DNA of 49,393 bases from Lentisphaerae bacterium ADurb.Bin082 (lineage in GTDB: Bacteria; Verrucomicrobiota; Lentisphaeria; Oligosphaerales; Oligosphaeraceae): positions 1 to 49,393 of the forward strand of contig MWEG01000080.1 in assembly GCA_002070945.1 (NCBI GenBank), in the 5' to 3' direction. The notes beneath the pieces are model-generated. The model ran no database searches. It had not been told where the DNA came from and worked only from the letters and a program-made list of their open reading frames with translations. Of this stretch, positions 26,401-33,556 are shown piece after piece (positions within the stretch are counted from its first letter, which is position 1; every line of letters begins with the position of its first letter). Position numbers and translations under genes: made by a program.

Positions 26401-27479
26401 GGTGGGCCATGTTCGCGCCAAACGGCAACGGCGTCACCTTCAATCCGACTGATTACGCTGACCGCTACAGCTACGCCGCAGCCGCCGTCTTAGTCGCCTT
26501 CCTCGCTTTCCTCATCGACCGCGCCCTAAGCAAACGGCCGTCCGGAACAAAGTTCTTCGCCTGCCTGACCGCCGCCTATGCGCTCTTCCTGGCTTGGCAA
26601 TTCCGGCAGTATCTGCCGGTCTGGAAAAGCGACAGGGCACTGTTCACATACGCCATAGAGAACGTCAAGCCAGGAGTTTACCCGAATGACAAGGCCATCC
26701 AGACGCTGTGCGTCGTCTGTCTCGACGCCAACGATGCCGATACGCTGGAGGGGGCGTCGCTGCTGATGTTAGAGCGGGCTCGCGGGCGCTTTGGCAAAGA
26801 AGCCCGGGACGGCGAATTGACCCAAGCAGCGCGCGAAAACTTTGGCATCATGTTCTTGTTTTGCGCCAAGGCAATGCAGGGCAAAGACATCGAGGCCCTG
26901 CGCCTGGCCCGGGCCATTTACGACCGCCACCAAACCTACACCAATCTGCTCATGTACGATCCGAATGTGACCTTCCCACGCTACATGAATCTGCTTACAG
27001 AGGTCTTCTGCCGCAACAACTGCGTGGAGGAAGCCGGAGTCCTGTTCGCAGAATTCGCCGACCCATTGAACCGCGGATACGAACATCCCGACATTCCCAA
27101 CAACCTGGCGCGCCTGGCTCTCCTGCGCCAAGACTATCAAGCCGCCCGCATCCTCTGGGAAGGGCTGGCTGCATCGTGGTTCAACAACGCCTACGTCCAG
27201 GCGCGTCAACAGGAATTGAGCGCCATCATCGCCGCCTTGCCGCCGGAACAGGCCGCCCAGGCCATGGCGCCGCCACCGCCGCCGCTGTCCGAGGCGGAAC
27301 GCGGCGCTGGCCTGGCTGAGCCGAAGAAAAAAGAGGCGACGCCGACGGAACTGCGCAGCTACTACCGGAAAACTGCTGCTTGCGCCCTGCTGGTAGTCGC
27401 CTGCCTGGTCTATATGGCGGCGATGACCGCCGTTGACATGCTACGCCAACGGCGAGAACAACGCCTGGAGTGCGCCTAA
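23463..27479 (+). CDS. Tandemly duplicated TMTC/DUF1736-like GT-C membrane glycosyltransferase
   Basis: The 1338-residue protein starts at ATG 23463, directly at a hydrophobic helix. It consists of two homologous halves about 667 residues apart: half 1 has WDD at 34-36, half 2 has WDD at 701-703. Each half contains TPLTMYSLMLD, WAVHPQR-ES-WL-ERKDVLSG, KTHDR, HDWWIIP, FAPNGNGV-FNP-DYADRYSYAAAA, then a soluble TPR-like region with the FCRNN segment. The motifs and topology resemble GT-C transferases using lipid-linked sugars (TMTC/PMT-like). Half 1 has N179 where half 2 has K847 in a conserved (A)KP motif, possibly a degenerate site. A joining segment (about 635-660) separates the halves, and a C-terminal helix ends the protein. 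Single halves are the usual family form. Confidence 0.85.
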   Translation: MKKFFSRHWPEVLLVLAVFLVFAPSLLFPLLPHWDDSSSILLNQSLAFSRENIWHYAVNGFQGLYTPLTMYSLMLDNALFGQCYACFHATSIALHCGAALLLVKILQHLGIRRGIAILAALLWAVHPQRIESLVWLTERKDVLSGFLAMSAVYVLMKTHDRQGSYLSATVLAILSIAANPATVFLPLVFLVYVLAKGDLAQSWRKLILPTACYGFYALLALAISQRLAFGNPTVLPPPIRFLEIATHNVLFYISNTVLPLNLNPVYPLVDFHDWWIIPVFVAFFAVVLAWSHWAVRDARWLLGALLGFGAAWLAMFAPNGNGVIFNPVDYADRYSYAAAAVLVAFTAFLFDRIIHRRPATAKAILALVVLLAGFAAVRFSQYLPLWKDSKLLFTHAINSLPEGVTPNDKAIHNVAIISLDENDADALERSALAMLKLSLGELGKDSRDTVRHRQFRENNGTLLLTAAKIMQQKDDEALRLTEALYMRNSAYLQGEMFDPQATMPRLLNLLTELFCRNNRRDEAARLRAEFPNPLHQEHIHPSISNSLARLSFLLGDFQTALALWQQLEKYPGNQNYTRERIRETREAIAAQTPTAHSVGAAGMDVNAPSDFIARVDGANPLPSSITADDARPFHVRAVLMAILLCLSLLALAFAAVAPTHFPKAWRFAVNVLAEHWPTLALVAAVFLCFSPTLAFKTIKHWDDATYISNNPNLHFTWENIKLYALNGFLGLHTPLTMYSLMLDKALYGHNHFVGFHLTAIVLQSVAALFLNLILRHLGVRKTIACLAAFLWAVHPQRLESVAWLAERKDVLSGCLGLAAVYVFMKTHDRRGRYFLAAALTILSIAAKPATILLPVVFLAYVFYRGDLKQTWRRLLPPALAYLSYFGVVLTTTQRLAHGDPPAIAPLPRFVELISHNVIFYISSTVFPVHLNPVYPLVDFHDWWIIPPFILLAVGVYALARWAGLDRRWLLGSVLGFGAAWWAMFAPNGNGVTFNPTDYADRYSYAAAAVLVAFLAFLIDRALSKRPSGTKFFACLTAAYALFLAWQFRQYLPVWKSDRALFTYAIENVKPGVYPNDKAIQTLCVVCLDANDADTLEGASLLMLERARGRFGKEARDGELTQAARENFGIMFLFCAKAMQGKDIEALRLARAIYDRHQTYTNLLMYDPNVTFPRYMNLLTEVFCRNNCVEEAGVLFAEFADPLNRGYEHPDIPNNLARLALLRQDYQAARILWEGLAASWFNNAYVQARQQELSAIIAALPPEQAAQAMAPPPPPLSEAERGAGLAEPKKKEATPTELRSYYRKTAACALLVVACLVYMAAMTAVDMLRQRREQRLECA

Positions 27480-27517
27480 AGTCGGCTGTCCACCTCCCTC
27501 ACCCGGCGCTGCCAGCG

Positions 27518-28564
27518 TCAGCTGCCAAAGAAGAAGGGCTTGCCGGTGCGGGCTGATTCATAGATGCCGCAGATCAGCTCGATAGCCCTTCGGCCTTCTC
27601 GACCATCCAGGAAGGGCCTGCGGCCGGTCAGGATGGCGTCTGCCAAATCTTCGATCTGCATGGCGTGGCCGTCGCTTGAGATATTCATCGGCGCACGCCC
27701 GCCTGCGGCATTGACCGGGCCGAACAATTCGTTGATAATCGTCTCATCTTCTGGCAGCGGATTGGCGAATTCCCAGCGGGTTATCTTGCTTTCCTCAAAG
27801 GCAACCGTTCCAGCGCTGCCAGAGAATTCGAGCCGGCGCGGGAATCCAGGGGCGCAGGATGTACTCACTTCGATGGTGCCGAATGACCCATTGCGGTATT
27901 TGATGGCGGCGCAGAGGTTGTCCTCCACTTCGATGCTGTGCGTCAGGGTGCCGGAAAACGCAAAGACCTCCTTGGGTGCGCCATTGATGAAGATGAGCAG
28001 GTCGATGGTATGAATAGCCTGGTTCATCAGCGCCCCGCCGCCATCGAGCTTCCAGGTTCCGCGCCAGGTCGAGCCGCTGTAGTAGGCAGTGTCGCGGAAC
28101 CATCGCATCTGCGCACTGGCCAAGACCATGCGGCCAAACCGGCCGGCTTGCATGGCCTGCTTGACCAGCTGCACCGGCTTGGAGAAACGACTCTGAAACA
28201 CCGGTGACAGCAACACGTTGTTGGCATCGCAGGCCGCGATGATCGCATCGACCTTGTCCAAGGTGATTTCCAGCGGCTTTTCGCACAAAATATGCTTGCC
28301 AGCCTCAGCCGCCGGGATAGCCACTTCGCCGTGCAGCCCTGAAGGCACCGCGATGGTCACCGCCTGAATCTCGGGGTCTGCCAAAAAATCCTCGTATTTC
28401 TGGTAGTGGCGTACGCCGTATTCCTTCGCCATCCGTTCAGCGGCAACGGGATTGGCGTCGTAGACCCCGACCAGATAGCAATTCTCAGACTTCTTCATGG
28501 CCTTTGCGTGAAATCCGGAAATCATGCCGGCGCCAATGATGCCAAAACCAACTTTTGTACCCAT
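27518..28564 (-). CDS. Gfo/Idh/MocA family oxidoreductase
   Basis: The 348-residue protein has a Rossmann start (FGIIGAGMISGFHAKAM), E95-K96-P97 in LCEKPLEI, and the C-terminal domain containing LDGGGALMNQAIHTIDLL. The GGGALMNQAIHTID motif places the conserved catalytic His. GAGGTGA precedes the ATG. It follows the 28701-29891 oxidoreductase on the same strand with a 136-bp gap and a hairpin between. Its stop lies only 38 bp from the stop of the convergent glycosyltransferase gene. The substrate is probably a sugar, inositol or nucleotide-sugar. Confidence 0.9.
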   Translation of the reverse strand: MGTKVGFGIIGAGMISGFHAKAMKKSENCYLVGVYDANPVAAERMAKEYGVRHYQKYEDFLADPEIQAVTIAVPSGLHGEVAIPAAEAGKHILCEKPLEITLDKVDAIIAACDANNVLLSPVFQSRFSKPVQLVKQAMQAGRFGRMVLASAQMRWFRDTAYYSGSTWRGTWKLDGGGALMNQAIHTIDLLIFINGAPKEVFAFSGTLTHSIEVEDNLCAAIKYRNGSFGTIEVSTSCAPGFPRRLEFSGSAGTVAFEESKITRWEFANPLPEDETIINELFGPVNAAGGRAPMNISSDGHAMQIEDLADAILTGRRPFLDGREGRRAIELICGIYESARTGKPFFFGS

Positions 28565-28681
28565 TCATTCACCTCATTCTTCTTTGCAAAAACACTTTTC
28601 TTAACCTTACACTCTTAGTGACAGCTGCGGCTCCAAGCCGAAAGGAGCCTTAGGATCGCGCCAAGGACTCGCAGACTGCAT

Positions 28682-28696
28682 CTGCGGCTGCCGCAG
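28682..28696 (-). other. Hairpin after the second Gfo/Idh gene
   Basis: CTGCGG and CCGCAG flank a 3-nt loop, 4 nt beyond the stop of the 28701-29891 gene on the minus strand. There is no U-run after it. It may be an mRNA-end structure rather than a terminator. Confidence 0.4.
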
Positions 28697-28700
28697 CCCT

Positions 28701-29891
28701 TCAGAACCTACCGCCGATGCAAGGCGTGATTTTCTCCACCGGAATCGGCAGCGTCTGCCTCAATTCGATGGACTCAATCGCCCGTTGAGCCAGGTAGGTC
28801 GAGATAAATCCATCCAGTTCATTGCATGGCGAGGGCTGGTCCAGGAGGATAGCCTGGACAAAGGCGTCAAGCAGATGCTTGTGCCCCTTGTCGACCAGGA
28901 AGGGTTCGTCCTGCTCAAGCTGTTTCAGCCCCTTGGTGGCATCCTTAGTCCGTTCCTCGTACTTGCGCAGATAGGCGTCAAAGCCTTCATCCTTGATCTT
29001 GCCGCTGTAATGCTGCATGGGGAACGTCTCAGCAGCTGCGCCCGGAATGCCGTAGTAGTTGTTCTCGACGAAGAACAGGCTGCGCATCAAGGATGCCTTG
29101 GCCGTGACTTCAAACAATTCCTTGGGATAGTCAAACGTCCCGAAGCAGGAAAAAGTCAAGGTCATGCTGTCGCCGCCGCTGAATTTAAGATGGATGCCAT
29201 GCGACAGCCGTGACGACCCCCAGGCCGTGATCTCCACTGGCCGCTGCGGAGCGAAGAACCAGCAAGCCAGGTCAAGCCAATGCACGGACTCGCCGATGAT
29301 CTCCCCGCCGCCGGTGAGGGGGTCGAGATGTCCGAGGCCGTAGGAAGAACTTTCGTCCTGGATGCGGATGAGCAGGTGCGTATGGTCTTCTTCCGGCAAC
29401 ATGGCGCGCTGCTGCTCCATATAGCGCCAGGCCGAGTGGCGCGGCGCCGCCACCTGAGCCTGCCAGGCTTTTTTCAACGCCTGCAAGGCCGGCGCCATGC
29501 GACGGTTCAGGTCAACGCACAGCTTGACCTGGTGAGTCCGCACCGCCCGCATGATCCGGTAGGCTTCGTCATCGCGCATGGCCATCGGCTTTTCACAGAA
29601 AATATGCTTTCCCGCCTGGGCAGCAGCCTCAATGATCGGCAGATGCACCTCGTGCGTAGTCGCAATCTTGATCAAATCGACTTCCGGGTCCTTGACGATC
29701 GCCATGAAATCGTCCGTCACTTCAGGGACGCCAAAGTGCTTGGCGGCGGCTCGGGCCTTGTCAAGCTGCACGTCGCAAGCCCATTTCAGACGCAGCTGCG
29801 GATGACGGGACATGTTGGGGAAATCCTGCCCCCAGGAGAATTTCCCGCAGCCAATCTGAGCTGCGACAAGCTGCTTTTTCTTTGTTGCCAT
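28701..29891 (-). CDS. Gfo/Idh/MocA family oxidoreductase, long form
   Basis: The chosen ATG at 29891 gives 396 residues beginning MATKKKQLVAAQIGCGKFSW; the upstream reading to 29996 adds 35 residues with no family resemblance. The Rossmann motif is IGCGKFS, and E100-K101-P102 lies in FCEKPMAM. The substrate domain has LTGGGEIIGESVHWLDLACWFF with the conserved His. It is about 50 residues longer than its neighbour and contains an extra segment around residues 290-360 (NNYYGIPGAAAETFPMQHY). It is probably co-transcribed with the 27518 gene. No strong ribosome site is visible, so the start is moderately uncertain. Confidence 0.85.
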   Translation of the reverse strand: MATKKKQLVAAQIGCGKFSWGQDFPNMSRHPQLRLKWACDVQLDKARAAAKHFGVPEVTDDFMAIVKDPEVDLIKIATTHEVHLPIIEAAAQAGKHIFCEKPMAMRDDEAYRIMRAVRTHQVKLCVDLNRRMAPALQALKKAWQAQVAAPRHSAWRYMEQQRAMLPEEDHTHLLIRIQDESSSYGLGHLDPLTGGGEIIGESVHWLDLACWFFAPQRPVEITAWGSSRLSHGIHLKFSGGDSMTLTFSCFGTFDYPKELFEVTAKASLMRSLFFVENNYYGIPGAAAETFPMQHYSGKIKDEGFDAYLRKYEERTKDATKGLKQLEQDEPFLVDKGHKHLLDAFVQAILLDQPSPCNELDGFISTYLAQRAIESIELRQTLPIPVEKITPCIGGRF

Positions 29892-30064
29892 AATGATGTG
29901 ACTTTCTGGTGTTGGAGTCGATAGGACGACCCGGACGGGGAAATCGACGGGCGCAAATAGAACCCATACTGTATTCGCGGGAATGGCAAATTTCAAATAA
30001 AAGCAACGAGCGAATCGTGCGGCCTTAGTGGACGGGGCGAGGGGCGAGGAACTGTTGTTTTATC

Positions 30065-30090
30065 CGCAGATGACGCAGATGACGCAGATT
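30065..30090. repeat. Short 9-bp tandem repeat CGCAGATGA
   Basis: Nearly three units of CGCAGATGA are followed by a run of seven Ts. This lies at the left end of a roughly 700-bp gene-free gap (29892-30598) composed of several unrelated repeats: this one, the CCCAGGGC-type element, GTCCAC boxes, a REP-like unit and a direct repeat. Confidence 0.6.
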
Positions 30091-30118
30091 TTTTTAGGGT
30101 GTGTTGTACGGGGAAACC

Positions 30119-30236
30119 AGCGGTGCTGCGACGAAGGCCCGCAGGGCTGAAACATAAAAGCCCAGGGCGAGCGAAGCCCAGAGTGAGGTGGAATCAATTT
30201 GATGGTTGTCTTGCTGCGTAACGTGATTTCATGGGT
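30119..30236 (-). repeat. Inverted copy of the CCCAGGGC-type dispersed repeat
   Basis: In complement this aligns with 20518-20645 along about 120 bp, sharing ATCACGTTACGCAG, ACAACCATC, GCCCTGGGCTTTT and GTTTCAGCCCT. The stem is weaker here, because the outer arm reads CTCTGGGC instead of CCCAGGGC, so this copy probably does not terminate transcription well. Confidence 0.7.
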
Positions 30237-30343
30237 GAGGGGCGAAAAGACGGGCGAGGGGCGAAAGAGCGTCTGTACTCGACACGGCGGCCACGTCCAC
30301 CACGTCCACACACAGCGCGGAGCGACAAACACGTTGAAAGCGC

Positions 30344-30374
30344 ACAACATGCGGCAGCCTGAAGGCTGGACTGC
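30344..30374 (-). repeat. REP-like 31-nt hairpin unit with compensatory stem changes
   Basis: On the minus strand this unit aligns without gaps to 20692-20722. Conserved flanks include ATGTTGT at the 3' end. The stem core is CAGCCT-TC-AGGCTG here and CAAGCT-TC-AGCTTG there: two base pairs differ, both by paired changes that keep the stem. Confidence 0.8.
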
Positions 30375-30382
30375 TAAGGATG

Positions 30383-30495
30383 AACCGCCATGATTTTGCC
30401 TGTCGGCGAGTTGACAGACGGCAAATGACTTTTATCTTAATTTAACAGCCAAATCTCTGTCCTAACCGCCATGATTTTTTCCTGTTCGAATTGAC
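30383..30495 (+). promoter_or_regulatory. Promoter and direct repeat upstream of the HlyD/ABC operon
   Basis: AACCGCCATGATTTT occurs at 30383-30397 and again at 30464-30478, each followed by CCTGT and, further on, TTGAC, giving an 81-bp spaced direct repeat. In the first copy TTGACA (30411-30416) is a perfect -35 with TATCTT 16 nt later (30433-30438), a plausible sigma-70 promoter for the adaptor gene starting at 30599. The repeated box may be a regulator site. Confidence 0.5.
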
Positions 30496-30598
30496 TCGCA
30501 ACACTCGGGACCGCCTGCTGACTGATTCCCGACAGCCCCTTGCGAGTCTTTTTTTAATTGCCGCCTTGGCCGGCCAATGTCATCACTTGGAGTTCATA

Positions 30599-31711
30599 AT
30601 GGGCGATCTGCGCACCACCATCGGCGAAAAAATGCCTCTCCCCAAACGGGATGCCCGCCGCAAGAAAATCCTCTATACCCTCCTGACCCTCCTGGTCATC
30701 ACCGCAATCGTCGCCACCGGCATTGTCATCAAGGTCGACCGCTACACCCTTGCGTCTGGCTACGTCACCACCGAGGACTACGCCGAAGTCCGGCCGCCGG
30801 TCACTGGCGTGGTCAGCAAAATTCTCGTTCGCACCGGTGCCAAAGTCGAAGCCGGGCAGCTTTTAGTGCAGCTGAACGCCGAGGAGGAGGAGGCGTCCTT
30901 AGCCGAAGCCAAGGCCCGCCACTCCAAGCTGGAAGTCGAGCTTGAACGCCGCCAGGCGGAAATGAACATTGACCTGGAACGGCGCCAGGTCGACCTGGCT
31001 GAACAGCAGCGTACGCACAAGGACAGCATCGCCATCGCCGAACTGCAATTGCAGAACGCCCAAACCAAGCTGAAGCTGACCCGCGAGCTGGTTGAAAAAG
31101 GCCTCAAGGCCGCCAGCAACCTGGAAGATGAGCAACTCAAGGAACAGCTCGCCCAAGTGACACTTAATTCCCTCAAGCAAAAGGACTTCCACATCTACGA
31201 AGAACTTCTTCGCCGCGACCGTGACAAATACAACAGCGAGCTGGCCGCGATCAAGAGCGAACTAGGCGCCCTGGCTGACGCCGTGCGCCGCGCCGAAGCC
31301 CGCCTGCGCACCCGGCAGGTTCGCGCCCCGATCAGCGGCGTCGTGGTGCGCTATGAATTCGTCATCGGCGAGCTGCTTCAGCCCACCACCGTCATCTATG
31401 AAATTTTCGGCGGTGACCAGCAGACGCTCAAGCTGCGCATCAACGAGCGCTATTCCACCAAGGTCGCCGAAGGGCAGACCTATCGTGCCCGCCTGAGTTC
31501 CTACCGCGGCGTCTCCCGCATCTACTTCAGGGGCAAGATCGAATATCTGCGCAGCGTCATCCAGGCCGATGGTGGAAGCACCTACCGGGTCGCCTATTGC
31601 AGCTTTGACCCGGGCGACCGCGTCATCCCGCCCGGCACCACGGCCGAAGCCCGCATCTACTACGGCAAATCCTCGTTCTGGTTCTACCTGTTCAACCTTG
31701 ACTTCGAATAG
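30599..31711 (+). CDS. HlyD/membrane-fusion-type adaptor protein
   Basis: The 370-residue protein starts at ATG 30599 (GGAG upstream); an in-frame upstream start at 30491 lies within the promoter repeat and is rejected. After a short cytoplasmic part comes one membrane helix (ILYTLLTLLVITAIVATGIVI, about residues 24-44). A lipoyl-type half-motif (VRPPVTGVVSKILVRTGAKV), a long helical hairpin rich in E/R/Q/K (about 95-220), and the second half-motif (RAPISGVVVRYEFVIGELL) follow, then a beta-barrel domain. This is the periplasmic adaptor of a tripartite exporter. It precedes two ABC half-transporters by 29 bp, so the three probably act together. Confidence 0.9.
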   Translation: MGDLRTTIGEKMPLPKRDARRKKILYTLLTLLVITAIVATGIVIKVDRYTLASGYVTTEDYAEVRPPVTGVVSKILVRTGAKVEAGQLLVQLNAEEEEASLAEAKARHSKLEVELERRQAEMNIDLERRQVDLAEQQRTHKDSIAIAELQLQNAQTKLKLTRELVEKGLKAASNLEDEQLKEQLAQVTLNSLKQKDFHIYEELLRRDRDKYNSELAAIKSELGALADAVRRAEARLRTRQVRAPISGVVVRYEFVIGELLQPTTVIYEIFGGDQQTLKLRINERYSTKVAEGQTYRARLSSYRGVSRIYFRGKIEYLRSVIQADGGSTYRVAYCSFDPGDRVIPPGTTAEARIYYGKSSFWFYLFNLDFE

Positions 31712-31740
31712 CCGCTGGAACAGCCTGCGGCCGCCCATCT

Positions 31741-33510
31741 ATGCCCCCGCCCAACCAAGACAAAAAGCGCCTGGGGAACATCAGGAAAATCCTGGTGTTC
31801 ATGCAGCCCTACTACCTGCAGCTCTACGGGCTGTTCGGGCTCACCGTGCTGCTGTCGGTCCTGGCCATGGCGCCGCCGCTGGTCACCCGCGCATTGGTTG
31901 ACCGAGTCTTCACTAAAGGCGAAACCAACCTGTTTTTCGGGCTTGGCTTCTTCATGGTCGCCCTGCCGATCCTGACCTCGCTGTTTGGATACGTCCAGTC
32001 GCTCAGCATCGCCTATCTCGGCCAACGCTTCGTCTTCGACATCCGCTGCGCCCTCTATAAACACTTCCTCGGGTTGTCGCTGCGTTTCTTCAGCAAGCAT
32101 AGCGTCGGCAAGCTCGTCTGGCGTCTGATGGGGGACAGCGGCACGGTGCAGCAGATGCTGACCGGGCAGAGCGTCGGCATCATCTCCGACCTGGTCTGCT
32201 CGACCTTCGCGATCATCGCCACTTTCGCCATTGACTGGCGCCTGTCCATTCTCCTCATCATCATCGTCACGATCTTCGTCCTCAACTACAACTTCAACAT
32301 CCGGCCCATCATCGTGGCCAGCAAGGCCAGCCGCTCCGCCTACGACCGGCTGTCCGGCGGCGTCCAGAACCGCCTGGTCGCCAACATGGCGGTCAAGACC
32401 TTCGGGGCAGAATCCCGTGAACACAACGTTTTCGAGGGCCAATCGCGGACTGCCCTGGTGCATGACAAGGAGCTGGGCATCGCTGGCAACACCTTCTGGA
32501 TGAACGTCAACCTCATCCAGAGCCTGGGGCGTTCCCTGATCTACTTCCTGGGATGCGGCATGATCATCTCCGGCGACCTCACCTACGGCGACGTCACCGC
32601 CTTCACTGCATACGCCATGCAGCTGCTCGGGCCGGCAGTGCGCTTCTCCCAGCTGGTCAACCAGCTCCAGCAAGTCTCCATCGCCACCGAACGCCTCTTC
32701 GAAATCTTTGACGAAAAAGCCGAAGTCGTCAACGACCCCAACCCGATTCCCATCCCGCACATCACCGGCCAGGTCGACTTCAACGACGTCCACTTCCACT
32801 ACGAAGAAGGCAAGCCTGTCCTGAAAGGCATCACTTTCCATGCCAAGCCTGGCGACACCATCGCCCTGATCGGCCCGACCGGCTGCGGCAAGAGCACGGT
32901 CCTCAACCTGCTGCTGCGCTTTTATGACATCACCGGCGGCGAACTCAAGATTGACGGCCACGACATCCGCCGGCTGGACCTGCACCAATTCCGGCGCCAG
33001 TTCGGCATTGTCCTGCAAGAGTCCCTCCTGTTCAGCATCAGCATCAAGGACAACATCCGCTACAGCCGCCCAGGCGCCACTGAGCACGACATCATCGAAT
33101 CCGCCAAAATAGCGGAAATCCACGACTTCATCATGTCACTCCCCCAAGGCTATGACACACTGGTCGGCGACTATGGCGTTGAACTGTCAGTGGGCCAGAA
33201 GCAGCGTATCAACATCGCCCGCGCCATCTGCGCCGACCCCGCCATCTTAATCATGGACGAGGCGACCAGCTCCCTTGACAGCGATTCCGAGCAGGCTATC
33301 CAGCGCGCCATGGACAAGGTGCTGGCCGGCCGGACCAGCTTCGTCGTCGCCCATCGTCTCAGCACCATCAAAAATGCCGACCAAATCATCTTATTGGACA
33401 AAGGCGTCATCCAGGAGCGCGGCACGCACGCCGAGCTGATGGCCATCCCCAACGGCCGCTACCACGAACTCTATACCAAGCACATGGGCAAGGGCGTCAT
33501 CGAGGAATAA
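31741..33510 (+). CDS. ABC exporter half-transporter A (consensus Walker B, degenerate signature)
   Basis: The 589-residue protein is an MsbA-like fusion of six membrane helices (about residues 20-310) and a nucleotide-binding domain. Walker A is G378PTGCGKST386; Walker B ends in D506-E507 with a normal catalytic Glu; the H-loop is VAHRLS. The signature is L482SVGQ486, where the second Gly of LSGGQ is replaced by Val. That matches the degenerate half of a heterodimer, and the complementary defect is in the next gene. It is 46 bp upstream of its partner. Confidence 0.93.
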   Translation: MPPPNQDKKRLGNIRKILVFMQPYYLQLYGLFGLTVLLSVLAMAPPLVTRALVDRVFTKGETNLFFGLGFFMVALPILTSLFGYVQSLSIAYLGQRFVFDIRCALYKHFLGLSLRFFSKHSVGKLVWRLMGDSGTVQQMLTGQSVGIISDLVCSTFAIIATFAIDWRLSILLIIIVTIFVLNYNFNIRPIIVASKASRSAYDRLSGGVQNRLVANMAVKTFGAESREHNVFEGQSRTALVHDKELGIAGNTFWMNVNLIQSLGRSLIYFLGCGMIISGDLTYGDVTAFTAYAMQLLGPAVRFSQLVNQLQQVSIATERLFEIFDEKAEVVNDPNPIPIPHITGQVDFNDVHFHYEEGKPVLKGITFHAKPGDTIALIGPTGCGKSTVLNLLLRFYDITGGELKIDGHDIRRLDLHQFRRQFGIVLQESLLFSISIKDNIRYSRPGATEHDIIESAKIAEIHDFIMSLPQGYDTLVGDYGVELSVGQKQRINIARAICADPAILIMDEATSSLDSDSEQAIQRAMDKVLAGRTSFVVAHRLSTIKNADQIILLDKGVIQERGTHAELMAIPNGRYHELYTKHMGKGVIEE

Positions 33511-33556
33511 CACTCTTTCCCACCCTGTTCCCATATCCGTACCAACCGAATTTGCC

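Noticed and set aside
31684..33123. 479-residue acidic minus-strand ORF
   Set aside because: It is antisense to the first ABC transporter gene; the Asp/Val-rich composition reflects the mirrored codon use of a GC-rich gene.
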